Both the position numbers and the translations under genes were made by a program. From assembly GCA_947258565.1 (NCBI GenBank), contig CAMYJB010000025.1, positions 1-48,768 of the forward strand: a DNA stretch of 48,768 bases, given 5' to 3'. Below, one piece after another: positions 17,877-25,823 of the stretch. Each line of letters opens with the position of its first letter. Within the stretch, counting starts at the first letter, position 1. The DNA comes from an uncultured Woeseiaceae bacterium. GTDB taxonomy: Bacteria; Pseudomonadota; Gammaproteobacteria; Steroidobacterales; Woeseiaceae. Below the pieces are notes generated by a model. The model saw only the letters and a program-made list of their open reading frames with translations, searched no databases and had not been told where the DNA came from.

Positions 17877-18152
17877 CTATCCCGCCTGCACGATCGTCCA
17901 GATGCCGATGACGATGAATCCCGCGCCGGCGATGTAGGACAAGTAGCGGGGATCCACGTAGTGCGAGATCACGGAGCCCGCTGCCACGGCGATGGCCGAA
18001 GACAAGATCAGCGCCAGCGACGCGCCGATGAACACGGTAGCCAGGCTTACGGACGGCTTGCTCGCGAACAGCACGGTCGCGAGCTGCGTCTTGTCTCCCA
18101 GTTCGGCCAGGAATACAGTTCCGAATACGACGAAAAGAACTTTCAGGTCCAT
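17877..18152 (-). CDS. TMEM165/GDT1 (UPF0016) family transporter, single-repeat form
   Basis: The ATG at 18152 is preferred to the TTG at 18158. The 91-residue product has three hydrophobic segments and one copy of the family motif, ELGDKTQLAT, where the acidic residues bind Mn2+ or Ca2+. Most GDT1 proteins have two such repeats in about 190 residues; a single repeat implies a homo- or hetero-oligomer. Its stop is 6 nt past the stop of the convergent aspartoacylase gene, and its start is only 8 nt from the divergent Crp/Fnr start. A role in Mn2+ efflux or homeostasis is inferred from relatives. Confidence 0.85.
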   Translation of the reverse strand: MDLKVLFVVFGTVFLAELGDKTQLATVLFASKPSVSLATVFIGASLALILSSAIAVAAGSVISHYVDPRYLSYIAGAGFIVIGIWTIVQAG

Positions 18153-18160
18153 GATCAAGG

Positions 18161-18868
18161 GTGCTCGCAGTGACTGGTCGCGGTGACGACAAGTCTAGTC
18201 TGAAGGACAGGCTGACGACAGCCGTTCCCGAGCTCGTGGATGCCGATGAAGCAGTGCTCGAGCGGCTGCTCGACAACGCACAGGTCGTGAAGCTGGACCA
18301 CGACCGGTTCGTCTTTCACGCTGGAGACCTCTGCCAGGCATTCCTCATTCTGCTCGATGGTGAGGTGCGGGTGCAGCTCACGGCGGAAAACGGCCGCGAG
18401 GTCACGTTGTATCGCATCGGTCCGGGCGGCTCCTGCATCCTGACAACCTCATGTCTCCTCAGCGACGAGCACTATCCGGCTGAGGCCATTGCCGAGTCGG
18501 ATGTCGAGGCTCTCGCGATTCCGGTTTCAAGCTTCCAGTCGGCGCTCGAGGGGTCGCAGTGGTTTCGTCGTTTCGTCTTCGACGGGTTTTCGTCGCGGCT
18601 GACCAGCGTGATCCAGAAGATCGAACAAATCGCATTCACAGCGATCGACGTGAGGCTCGCCGGCGTGCTCCTCGAGCTCGACAGGAAGGGCGTCGAGAAG
18701 ATCACGCACCAGGATATCGCCGTGGAACTCGGCACGGCCCGGGAGGTCGTCTCGCGGCACCTGAAGCGCTTCGAAAGTGAGGGCTGGGTGCGGCTGGGGC
18801 GCGGCCGGGTGGCGCTCATCGACCGTCCCAGGATCGAAGCGCTGGCGGGCCCGTCCTTCGGTGACTGA
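18161..18868 (+). CDS. Crp/Fnr-family transcriptional regulator
   Basis: The 235-residue protein has an N-terminal cyclic-nucleotide-binding-type barrel (about residues 35-130), a dimer helix and a C-terminal winged helix (THQDIAVELGTAREVVSRHLKRF). There is no N-terminal FNR-type Cys cluster. However, the barrel has Cys92 and Cys98 in GGSCILTTSCLLS, a spacing often conserved in this subgroup that could sense redox or sulfur species (inference). The annotated GTG start has no good ribosome-binding site, so the true start may be slightly downstream. The next gene, a DUF2892 protein, is a likely target, with a perfect inverted repeat between them. Confidence 0.9.
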   Translation: MLAVTGRGDDKSSLKDRLTTAVPELVDADEAVLERLLDNAQVVKLDHDRFVFHAGDLCQAFLILLDGEVRVQLTAENGREVTLYRIGPGGSCILTTSCLLSDEHYPAEAIAESDVEALAIPVSSFQSALEGSQWFRRFVFDGFSSRLTSVIQKIEQIAFTAIDVRLAGVLLELDRKGVEKITHQDIAVELGTAREVVSRHLKRFESEGWVRLGRGRVALIDRPRIEALAGPSFGD

Positions 18869-18892
18869 GTCACTGACGCCGGGCTGCTCCTG

Positions 18893-18929
18893 GCTCAATA
18901 TCGAGACCGTATTCGAAACCTCATATTGA
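18893..18929. promoter_or_regulatory. perfect 8-bp inverted repeat between crp/fnr-like gene and DUF2892 gene
   Basis: CTCAATAT at 18893-18900 is exactly matched by ATATTGAG at 18922-18929, with 21 nt between. The right arm ends 19 nt before the DUF2892 ATG. It may be an operator for the upstream Crp/Fnr protein, or a 5' hairpin in the transcript. It does not match the canonical FNR site TTGAT-N4-ATCAA in spacing. Confidence 0.45.
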
Positions 18930-18948
18930 GAGAACAAGGAGAATCATC

Positions 18949-19143
18949 ATGGCATTCAAGAACGAAGGTACGATCGATCGTGTATTGCGGGTTGTCGCCG
19001 GCGCCGCGCTGGTGAGCCTGGTCTTTGTCGGTCCCGAAACGCCCTGGGGCTGGGTCGGCCTGGTTCCGCTGGTTACCGGCCTGGTCGGTAACTGCCCGGT
19101 CTATTCGCTGCTCGGCATCAGCACCTGCCCGGTCAGGCAATAA
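18949..19143 (+). CDS. DUF2892 (YgaP-type membrane domain) protein
   Basis: The 64-residue protein starts at ATG with a strong AAGGAG ribosome-binding site. NEGTIDRVLRVVAGAALVSL, GWVGLVPLVTGLVGNCPVYSLLGISTCP is the DUF2892 pattern, with two membrane helices and two conserved Cys. The same module forms the membrane part of the rhodanese YgaP of E. coli, and stand-alone versions often sit beside sulfur or redox genes. A strong terminator follows, so it ends the transcript. Function unknown; a role with reactive sulfur is inference. Confidence 0.88.
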   Translation: MAFKNEGTIDRVLRVVAGAALVSLVFVGPETPWGWVGLVPLVTGLVGNCPVYSLLGISTCPVRQ

Positions 19144-19152
19144 ACCGGCACC

Positions 19153-19200
19153 CTGGCCGGCGGCGCCTCCCTTCCGCCGGCCAGTTCTTCTCTCCCTCTC
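19153..19200 (+). terminator. intrinsic terminator after DUF2892 gene
   Basis: CTGGCCGGCGG (19153-19163) pairs perfectly with CCGCCGGCCAG (19174-19184), an 11-bp stem with a 10-nt loop, followed by the pyrimidine tract ttcttctctccctctc. It lies 10 nt after the stop codon. Confidence 0.85.
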
Positions 19201-19356
19201 GCTGACCGGCGCATCCGTACAACTACCTACCTGAAAATCACGCCAGTCCGGGAACCCTCTGGCGCGCGAGCCCGTGTAATGACCTGAGCGATGCGAAAAA
19301 CATTCGTTTTGGGCAAGCAAATTACATAGCCGGGCTACCGGCAAAAGGATATTGAA

Positions 19357-21519
19357 ATGAGCAGAGGGAAGAGATACTTGCCGGTACCGGTGGTGCTGGC
19401 AATGGCGCTTCTGGCGTCACAGGGGGCACATGCGTGGCCGAGTTGCGGCGACATTTTCAGTTCAACCTATCCCAATTCGCAAACCGACGATGCGTTCCTG
19501 CCGGATGATTCCTGCCAGGTCTGTCACCGGTCAGCCGGTGGTGGTGGCAACTTCAATGGCTATGGTGAGGATCTGCTGGCGAACGGCGCATCGGGTGCCG
19601 GATTCAGCTGCACCAGCGTTGATTTCACAGCGGCACTGCGCGCGGTGGAGAACCTCGATTCGGACAATACCCAGAGCCTGAATCTGAATATTGCCGAGAT
19701 CGAGGCGGGTACCCAGCCGGGGTGGTGCGATGCGCAGACCCCCGGTTGCAGCAATGCCGGCGGCACGCCGCCGAGCGTACCGCTCGATCCCGCCGATCAG
19801 CCACCGCCAAACAATCCGCCGGTCGCCGATGCGGGGGGACCGTACTCCGGCGAAGCCGGCACGACCCTGATCCAGTTCGACGGCTCGGGATCGAGCGATG
19901 CGGACAATGACAGCCTGACGTTCGAGTGGGAGTTCGGCGACGGCACTCTGGCGACCGGCATGATGCCGACCCACACCTACGCAGCGGCCGGCGTCTATGA
20001 GGTCAGGCTGGTGGTCGACGATGGCCAGGCCAGGAGTGATCCTTCCGTTGCATCGGCAGAAATTACGGCGCCGCCGGTCAATATCGCGCCGGTTGCCGAT
20101 CCGGGCGGGCCATACGCGGGCGAGCCCGGCCAGACGATCACCTTCGACGGCTCCGCATCGGCGGACCCGAATGACGATCCGCTCACCTATAGCTGGAATT
20201 TCGGCGACGGCTCCCCCGCCGGCAGCGGTGTCAGCCCGACGCACGCCTATGCAGCGGCCGGCAATTACACCGTTACCCTGACCGTGAATGACGGCGATCT
20301 GAACAGCGATCCGGTAGCGACGACGGCGGAGATCGCCGTGCCGCCGGCGAACCGCGCGCCCACCGCTGATCCGGGCGGTCCGTACAGTGGTGATACCGGA
20401 ACGGCGATCCGCTTCGACGGCGGTGCGTCCAGTGACCCTGACGGGGACGCACTGACGTATGCCTGGGACTTCGGGGACGGTGCGGCGGGTACTGGCGCGA
20501 CGCCGGAGCACAGCTACATGGCCGCCGGCGTCTACGAGGTTTCGCTGATCGTCAGCGACGGCCAGCTCGAAAGCGCGGCAGCCACTACCCGGGTGGAGGT
20601 TGTCGACCCCGTAGCAGGTCTGCCGGACGATGCAGCGCTGTACGATGCCAACTGCGGCGCCTGCCATGGCGATCCCTGGGACGGTCCGGCTGTCGACGAC
20701 ATGCTGCCCGGAATCAGGCGCGTCGCCGGTGCACGCAGCTGCAATATCGCCGGCTCGATTTTCGGCACCAGCGTGTACCCGAACGGGGTGCCCGAAATGC
20801 AGTTCCTGCAGGGGCTCACGGAAGCCGATATCGAACAGATCGCGGCGTACCTGAACTCCCGCGATGCCAGTGGCGAGCAGCGCTACGTCACGACCTGCGC
20901 CGGCTGCCACGGCGAGGATGGCTCCGGCGGCCGCGTGGACGAAGACGTACATGGCGATTCTGCGGACGAGACCTGGGAAGCCATCTACGACGAGGAAGAG
21001 ATGGTCTACCTCGCCTGCATGCCGCGTTCGGACATCGATATGATCGCGGACTTCCTCGGCACTCTCGATGACGACTTCGATGACGACGGCATCGACGACG
21101 ACGAGGACGCCGACGACGACAACGACGGCATCGATGACGACGCCGATCATGACGACGACAACGACGGTCGCAGTGACGACGACGAACGCGAAGACGGCAC
21201 CGATCCGCGTAACGATGACACCGACAACGACGGCGTCAACGATGGCGACGAGCACGAAGACGGCACCGATCCGCGCGATAGCGACTCCGACGACGACGGA
21301 CTCGAGGACGGTGAAGAGCGTGATTACGGCACCGACCCGAATGATCCGGACACCGACGACGACGGCAAGCCGGACGGTGAGGAAGTCAAGGTACTTGGCA
21401 CCGACCCGCTGGTTGCTGACACGACGACGGCAGACGACAGTTCGGGTGGCGGCGGCACGACCGGGTTGCCACTGTTGCTGACGCTCCTCGCGGTCCTGCG
21501 CCGCAGGTTGCAACGGTAG
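19357..21519 (+). CDS. multi-haem, PKD-repeat, GlyGly-CTERM cell-surface protein
   Basis: The 720-residue protein has a signal peptide (1-26), a CxxCH haem site (CQVCH, 53-57), and three PKD beta-sandwich repeats (about 155-238, 245-328, 335-417), each with a WEFGDG-like core. A c-type cytochrome region follows, with CGACH (433-437) and CAGCH (514-518); the Mets in PEMQ and ACMP are possible distal ligands. Next are acidic thrombospondin-type-3-like calcium repeats (571-690) and a C-terminal GGGG-TTGLPLLLTLL-RRR tail. That tail is a GlyGly-CTERM signal, cut by rhombosortase and usually linked to type II secretion. It is probably a surface electron-transfer or redox protein. The start has AAGGA about 9 nt upstream. 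Confidence 0.85.
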   Translation: MSRGKRYLPVPVVLAMALLASQGAHAWPSCGDIFSSTYPNSQTDDAFLPDDSCQVCHRSAGGGGNFNGYGEDLLANGASGAGFSCTSVDFTAALRAVENLDSDNTQSLNLNIAEIEAGTQPGWCDAQTPGCSNAGGTPPSVPLDPADQPPPNNPPVADAGGPYSGEAGTTLIQFDGSGSSDADNDSLTFEWEFGDGTLATGMMPTHTYAAAGVYEVRLVVDDGQARSDPSVASAEITAPPVNIAPVADPGGPYAGEPGQTITFDGSASADPNDDPLTYSWNFGDGSPAGSGVSPTHAYAAAGNYTVTLTVNDGDLNSDPVATTAEIAVPPANRAPTADPGGPYSGDTGTAIRFDGGASSDPDGDALTYAWDFGDGAAGTGATPEHSYMAAGVYEVSLIVSDGQLESAAATTRVEVVDPVAGLPDDAALYDANCGACHGDPWDGPAVDDMLPGIRRVAGARSCNIAGSIFGTSVYPNGVPEMQFLQGLTEADIEQIAAYLNSRDASGEQRYVTTCAGCHGEDGSGGRVDEDVHGDSADETWEAIYDEEEMVYLACMPRSDIDMIADFLGTLDDDFDDDGIDDDEDADDDNDGIDDDADHDDDNDGRSDDDEREDGTDPRNDDTDNDGVNDGDEHEDGTDPRDSDSDDDGLEDGEERDYGTDPNDPDTDDDGKPDGEEVKVLGTDPLVADTTTADDSSGGGGTTGLPLLLTLLAVLRRRLQR

Positions 21520-21532
21520 CCTTTGCAGGCCG

Positions 21533-21570
21533 AACGGGGCGGGTCGCACTGCGGCCCGCCCCGTTTCTCA
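21533..21570 (+). terminator. intrinsic terminator after the PKD-cytochrome gene
   Basis: AACGGGGCGGG (21533-21543) pairs perfectly with CCCGCCCCGTT (21555-21565), an 11-bp stem and 11-nt loop, followed by a short T-rich tail (tctcatt). It lies 13 nt after the stop codon. Confidence 0.8.
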
Positions 21571-21607
21571 TTGAGGTTCCGGGAGGGAAGCTGCTAATTT
21601 AGTGTCT

Positions 21608-21629
21608 GTCGCGGTTCTCGAACCGCGAC
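21608..21629. promoter_or_regulatory. 22-bp near-perfect palindrome upstream of the PHA-system gene
   Basis: GTCGCGGTTC (21608-21617) and GAACCGCGAC (21620-21629) are exact reverse complements around a 2-nt centre. It ends 14 nt before the TTG start at 21644. It could be a repressor operator or fold as a hairpin with a CTCG tetraloop. If the GTG at 21602 were the start it would lie inside the coding region, which is one reason to prefer the downstream start. Confidence 0.5.
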
Positions 21630-21643
21630 CAGGTAGCAGCACA

Positions 21644-21910
21644 TTGAAGATCAAACGCAAACATTCCCTCGGTGTCGAGGAAGCGCGGCGGCGAGTCGAC
21701 CGCGTCGCCGAGGAACTCGGCGGCAAGCTGAGGCTGAGCTCGGCGTGGGAAGGCGACCACCTGCGCGTGCACGGCAAGGGCGTTTCCGGCCGCATCCTGG
21801 TTTTCGAAGACAGCGTCGAGGTTCATGTGCACGTCGGGCTCGCGATGATGATGCTGCGCGAGCCCATCCGCGCGGCGATCGAGAGTTCGATCGACCACTA
21901 CATCGACTGA
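21644..21910 (+). CDS. polyhydroxyalkanoic acid system (PHA_gran_rgn) family protein
   Basis: The product is 88 residues if started at TTG 21644, or 102 from GTG 21602. The shorter form begins LKIKRKHSLGVEEARRRVDRVA, matching the usual N-terminus of the family, and has AGGTAG about 10 nt upstream. The rest, WEGDHLRVHGKGVSGRILV and VHVGLAMMMLREPIRAAIESSI, is typical of the PHA granule-region family, small proteins encoded near polyhydroxyalkanoate genes. No phaC or phaR is in the window; it sits instead at the edge of the storage-lipid genes. Confidence 0.8.
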   Translation: MKIKRKHSLGVEEARRRVDRVAEELGGKLRLSSAWEGDHLRVHGKGVSGRILVFEDSVEVHVHVGLAMMMLREPIRAAIESSIDHYID

Positions 21911-21914
21911 TCGC

Positions 21915-23411
21915 TCAGGAAGCAATCTCCACTGCCGGTGGCTTCCCCGCGGCACTCTTCTTGCCGCGAGTCGCCTGCTTCCGGGCCGCGGGCGTGCCCA
22001 ACATGGCTTGCCTCAGGTCGTCGAAAGAGGCTTCGATACACTCGGCGTAAAACTCCGGATCCGGCATCATGTCGCGGCAGGCAGTGACCGTAATGGAGAC
22101 CTCGCCACCACAGGAAACGACCGTGTGGAAAGCGCCCCACTGGTCGAACGGAGGCGCAGTCCCCATGACCCTGGCGAGCTTCGCGCCGGCAAAATACAGG
22201 GGGCCGTGGTCGATAGCGACGTTGCTGATCAGCGTATTGAACAGCAGCGTTTGCGACTGCACACCAAGCGTGACAAGCAGCGGATACAGGTTCCTGGCGA
22301 CCGGCGCCGGCAGGTTCATGGGAATGCGGGTCAACGTCGCCTTGCCGAGTGCGGCCGTTGATGCCTTGGCGCCCAGGGTGTCGTCGCGAATCGCATGCAG
22401 GCGCTCGACAGGGTCTCTGATGTCGGTGTGCAGTGACGGCGTCATGATACTCAACAGGTTCGGCCGGTCCCGACTTTCTTCCATCGAGCCGCCGACGTGG
22501 ATCGGGCATCCCGCGACGAGAGGCAAGTCCGGCAGGCTTTCGCGGGCCTGGAGGTAATAGCGTATGCCGCCGGCAATCACCGTCAATGCAACATCGTTGA
22601 TGGTCGCGCCCTTGCAGCCTGCACGGATCGCCCGGAAGTCCTCGAGGTCGAAAAAGCGGCCGCCGATCGAGCGGTTCGGCGTCACCCGGCCCGGGTTGAG
22701 AATCGTGACCGGTACCGGAGTCTTCGACGTCCTGTCGCGGGTGAGTAACATCCTCAGGGCACCCGGCAACGCGAAGAGCAAACCGAGGCCCAGCTTCGTC
22801 GAACGCAGCGCCGTGTTGAGTGGGGTTCGTGCCAGCAGGTTCAGGGCCCCCGGCCTGTTGTTGTCGCCCGGCCCGATCGAGGGCCGGTAGGACGAGGCGT
22901 CGGCCGGGAGGGGTTCCCGATCATGCATGATGGCCTGCAGGTTCTGGCCGGTGGCGCCGTCGATCGCCGCGTGATGAAATTTCATGAATACGGCGAACGC
23001 GGCTTTCGGGAAACCCGGGATGTTCCCGAGACCCCCGATGACGTGCGCCATCCACAGCGGCCGGGAATGATCGAGCTGCCGCGCCTGCAGGCGCGCAACC
23101 TGCGCCATGAGCTGTTCCCAGTCGCCCGGCTTCGGCAGCGAGATATGGCGGACGTGATATTCGAGATCGAAGTCCCTGTCCTCGGTCCAGTACGGATAGT
23201 CGAGTGAGAACGGCACCTCGACCAGCTTCTGGCGAAACAGGTCGACACGGTCGAGGCGCTCCTGGAACGTTGCCAGGATTTCCTTGAAGCGCACCTCACC
23301 GTTCGGTGCTGTCGACGGATCGTATACCTGCAGGCACCCGACCTCGAGTGGTGCGCGGTGATTCTCGGTGTAGAGGAAAAGCGAGTCCATTCCGGATAGT
23401 TGTTTAAGCAT
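21915..23411 (-). CDS. wax ester synthase / diacylglycerol O-acyltransferase (WS/DGAT)
   Basis: The 498-residue enzyme has the catalytic motif HHAAIDG (His146, His147, Asp151, Gly152) and an N-terminus (LSGMDSLFLYTENHRAP) typical of bifunctional WS/DGATs. The PLF-type and NVP-type segments of the family appear as SIGGRFFDLEDFRAI and NTLISNVAIDHGPLY. It transfers acyl from acyl-CoA to fatty alcohol or diacylglycerol, making wax esters or triacylglycerol at the inner membrane. The C-terminal tail is basic (KQATRGKKSAAGK). It starts 13 nt after an alpha/beta-hydrolase gene, so the two probably form an operon. Confidence 0.93.
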   Translation of the reverse strand: MLKQLSGMDSLFLYTENHRAPLEVGCLQVYDPSTAPNGEVRFKEILATFQERLDRVDLFRQKLVEVPFSLDYPYWTEDRDFDLEYHVRHISLPKPGDWEQLMAQVARLQARQLDHSRPLWMAHVIGGLGNIPGFPKAAFAVFMKFHHAAIDGATGQNLQAIMHDREPLPADASSYRPSIGPGDNNRPGALNLLARTPLNTALRSTKLGLGLLFALPGALRMLLTRDRTSKTPVPVTILNPGRVTPNRSIGGRFFDLEDFRAIRAGCKGATINDVALTVIAGGIRYYLQARESLPDLPLVAGCPIHVGGSMEESRDRPNLLSIMTPSLHTDIRDPVERLHAIRDDTLGAKASTAALGKATLTRIPMNLPAPVARNLYPLLVTLGVQSQTLLFNTLISNVAIDHGPLYFAGAKLARVMGTAPPFDQWGAFHTVVSCGGEVSITVTACRDMMPDPEFYAECIEASFDDLRQAMLGTPAARKQATRGKKSAAGKPPAVEIAS

Positions 23412-23424
23412 CGGCCTGTCCGTT

Positions 23425-24216
23425 TCAGCGCGACCAGCTCAGCAGGCGGTCGAGCGCATACATGTTGAAGGGCTGCCAGTCGTCTTCGGGCTGCGACAGA
23501 CGATCGGCGATGATGAACAAAACCATCGGGTTAACGACCATGCCGAGATGGCTGGACGTGACCCGGATATTCTCGACGTTCGGCGAGACCAGGTCCTGCG
23601 CGATGTCCGCGGACACGATCCCGTCGGAGTTGCTGTAGATACAGATACAACGCACGTCCGGCAGTGGCGCGGCTACCTCGCGCATGAAGCTCATGAGTTC
23701 GCTGGTAATCTCTTCCGACGAGGTCCGGCGGAAGACGCGGAATATTGTCGTCGCCTCCGGGGCGTCGGCAAGCGGGCTGCCGAGCACGATGACCTGCCGC
23801 ACGAGTTCGGGCCTCTGTTTCGCAATCTCGCGGGCGATGACGCCGCCCTGGCTCCAACCGATCATCGTTGCGGGCTCACCATGTTTCTCGACGACTTTTT
23901 CGAGCTTCTCGAGCATGCGTTTCTCGTAGTCGATGCGCTGGTAGCCGATACCGAGGTTGGCGCCGAGACCCCACGGATAGGGCACGTAGCCCCAGCGTTC
24001 GAGATAGCGCCGCATCGCGAGCATGGCCGTGTCGTCACTCCTGTAGCCGGGTAACGTGATGACCGGATGACCGTCGCCGCGGGGGGCGCGCTTGAGAAAC
24101 AGGTGCGCCGGGAGCAGGCACACGAGTTCGAACAATGCCCGCAGCGGCTCCGCGATCGCGTAGCCGAGAGCAGGCGGTTTCGCCCCGATACCGGGCCTGT
24201 CGTCGTCGGGTGCCAT
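23425..24216 (-). CDS. alpha/beta hydrolase, lipase/esterase-like
   Basis: The 263-residue protein has the nucleophile elbow GWSQGG, the oxyanion-hole stretch ITLPGYRSDD, an Asp region near SNSDGIVS and a His in SSHLGMVVNP, a complete alpha/beta-hydrolase triad in order. There is a hydrophobic patch near residues 20-45 (LRALFELVCLLPAHLF) but no clear signal peptide. The gene lies 13 nt upstream of the WS/DGAT gene and is divergent from the HAD-PlsC gene. Acting as a neutral-lipid or wax lipase is a reasonable inference from context. Confidence 0.82.
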   Translation of the reverse strand: MAPDDDRPGIGAKPPALGYAIAEPLRALFELVCLLPAHLFLKRAPRGDGHPVITLPGYRSDDTAMLAMRRYLERWGYVPYPWGLGANLGIGYQRIDYEKRMLEKLEKVVEKHGEPATMIGWSQGGVIAREIAKQRPELVRQVIVLGSPLADAPEATTIFRVFRRTSSEEITSELMSFMREVAAPLPDVRCICIYSNSDGIVSADIAQDLVSPNVENIRVTSSHLGMVVNPMVLFIIADRLSQPEDDWQPFNMYALDRLLSWSR

Positions 24217-24371
24217 TCAGCAGATCTGGCAACGGCTGTTCACAGCGCTATTTTACGCTTCGGTAACGCCACGCTGAGGCAGGGACACTACGTATTGAAC
24301 GCGAATTTTATTTCGGTCATCGTAAATTTGCGGCTTTGACGGCGGCCGAAGCGGCACACGGAGGCGGCCCA

Positions 24372-25814
24372 GTGGAACCCTATGAACACTTTACCCGGGA
24401 CATTGCCGCAGGCTTGCGCGGTAAGACGACCGGGGCGTTCTTCGACTTCGATGGCACCGTCATAGCGACCCACTCCGTCAGGGACATGTTCCTGGAGCGC
24501 CTCAGGAACGGCGAGATCAGCAGCCAGGAGCTTTTCGACCTCGGCGACATGGTCACCCGCTACCTGCTGAATGTCGGCGGATTCGAGGATGCGCTTGCGT
24601 CCGCCGTGCGGAATCTCAATGGCATGCCCGAGCACGAGCTGATCGAGCTCGGCGAAAAAGTGACGCGCGAGCATCTCGCCGCGGAGATCTTCCCCGAGGT
24701 ACGCGCGATGATCGCCGCGCACGAGCGGCAGGGGCACACGGTCGTCATCGTGAGCTCCGCGACGCGCTACCAGATCGAGCCGGTCGCGAGGATCCTCGGC
24801 GTGCGGCACATCCTGTGCACGGAACTCGAGCGGGAGGACGGCCGCTTCACGGGCAGGCTGGCGGGCGAGCCCTGCTTCGGTGAGAACAAGCTGCTGGCGG
24901 CACGGGAATTCGCCCGGCAGCAGCGCGTCAGGCTCGACAAGAGCTATTTCTACACCAACGGCATCGAGGACCTGTCGCTCCTCGAAGCGGTTGGCCACCC
25001 CGTCGCGATCAATCCGGACGGCAAACTCGCGGCCGTGGTACGTGACAACGGCTGGCGGGCCGTTCACCTGGAAAGCCGCGGCACGATCGGCGTCGGTGAC
25101 GTCGTGCGCAGTGTGCTGGTCTACGGCACGGCACTGCCTCTGCTCGCCGCCGGGTTGCCGCTGCGCGCGTTCGGTGCCTCGGCGCGCGAAGCAACGAACA
25201 TCTCGCTCGGCGCCTGGACGAGCGTTGCATCGGCGATCGCCCGGCTGAAATTGCTCGTCGACGGTGAAGAGCATCTGTGGGCCGATCGGCCGGCCGTGTT
25301 TATTTTCAATCATCAGAGCGCAGTCGACGTGCTGATCACGGCACGCATGCTGCGGGAAGATGTTATCGCCATTGCGAAAAAGGAGATCAAGCACCAGCTG
25401 CCGATGGGCATCGCATTTACCTATACGGGCACGGTTTTTATCGACAGGGAACACGTCGGCGATCCGCAGCTGGCGCTCAAGCCGGCGGTCGACGCGCTCA
25501 GGTCCGGCCGCTCGGTGGTGATCGCGCCCGAAGGCACGCGCAGTCGTGACGGCACGCTCGGACCCTTCAAGCTGGGCGCGTTTCACATGGCGAGGAAGGC
25601 TGGCGTGCCGATCGTGCCCATCGTGATTCACAACGCGCAGGATGCGTTGCCGTACAAGGGCGTCGTCGTTCGCCCGGCAGAGGTCAAGGTCACGGTGCTG
25701 CCGCCGCAGCCCACGGACAAATGGAGGCTTGCCGACGTCGAGTCCCACGCAACACGTATTCGCGGGATGTACCTCGACGCGCTGGGCCAGCACGAGCAGG
25801 CCATCAGTGCGTAG
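24372..25814 (+). CDS. HAD-IB phosphatase fused to 1-acylglycerol-3-phosphate acyltransferase (PlsC)
   Basis: The GTG at 24372 is chosen because GGAGG lies 7 nt before it. The 480-residue protein has an N-terminal HAD-IB phosphatase (FFDFDGTV with the Asp pair, then SSATR and later NGIEDLSLL) and a C-terminal PlsC domain with NHQSAVD (about 313-319) and PEGTRSRDG (about 386-394). PlsC turns lysophosphatidate into phosphatidate. The HAD part could supply a phosphatase, perhaps making diacylglycerol or acting on a lipid phosphate, but this is not proven. Similar fusions are annotated in mycobacteria beside plsB2 and a wax synthase. It is followed 9 nt later by the PlsB-like gene. Confidence 0.92.
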   Translation: MEPYEHFTRDIAAGLRGKTTGAFFDFDGTVIATHSVRDMFLERLRNGEISSQELFDLGDMVTRYLLNVGGFEDALASAVRNLNGMPEHELIELGEKVTREHLAAEIFPEVRAMIAAHERQGHTVVIVSSATRYQIEPVARILGVRHILCTELEREDGRFTGRLAGEPCFGENKLLAAREFARQQRVRLDKSYFYTNGIEDLSLLEAVGHPVAINPDGKLAAVVRDNGWRAVHLESRGTIGVGDVVRSVLVYGTALPLLAAGLPLRAFGASAREATNISLGAWTSVASAIARLKLLVDGEEHLWADRPAVFIFNHQSAVDVLITARMLREDVIAIAKKEIKHQLPMGIAFTYTGTVFIDREHVGDPQLALKPAVDALRSGRSVVIAPEGTRSRDGTLGPFKLGAFHMARKAGVPIVPIVIHNAQDALPYKGVVVRPAEVKVTVLPPQPTDKWRLADVESHATRIRGMYLDALGQHEQAISA

Positions 25815-25823
25815 TGCGGTGCG

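Noticed and set aside
21060..21400. repetitive gacgacgac-rich stretch
   Set aside because: It is the codon-level image of acidic calcium-binding repeats, not a CRISPR array or non-coding microsatellite.
19531..21549. 672-codon open frame on the minus strand
   Set aside because: It is antisense to the PKD-cytochrome gene, and its Val/Ile/Arg-rich repeats mirror the acidic calcium repeats of the real gene.
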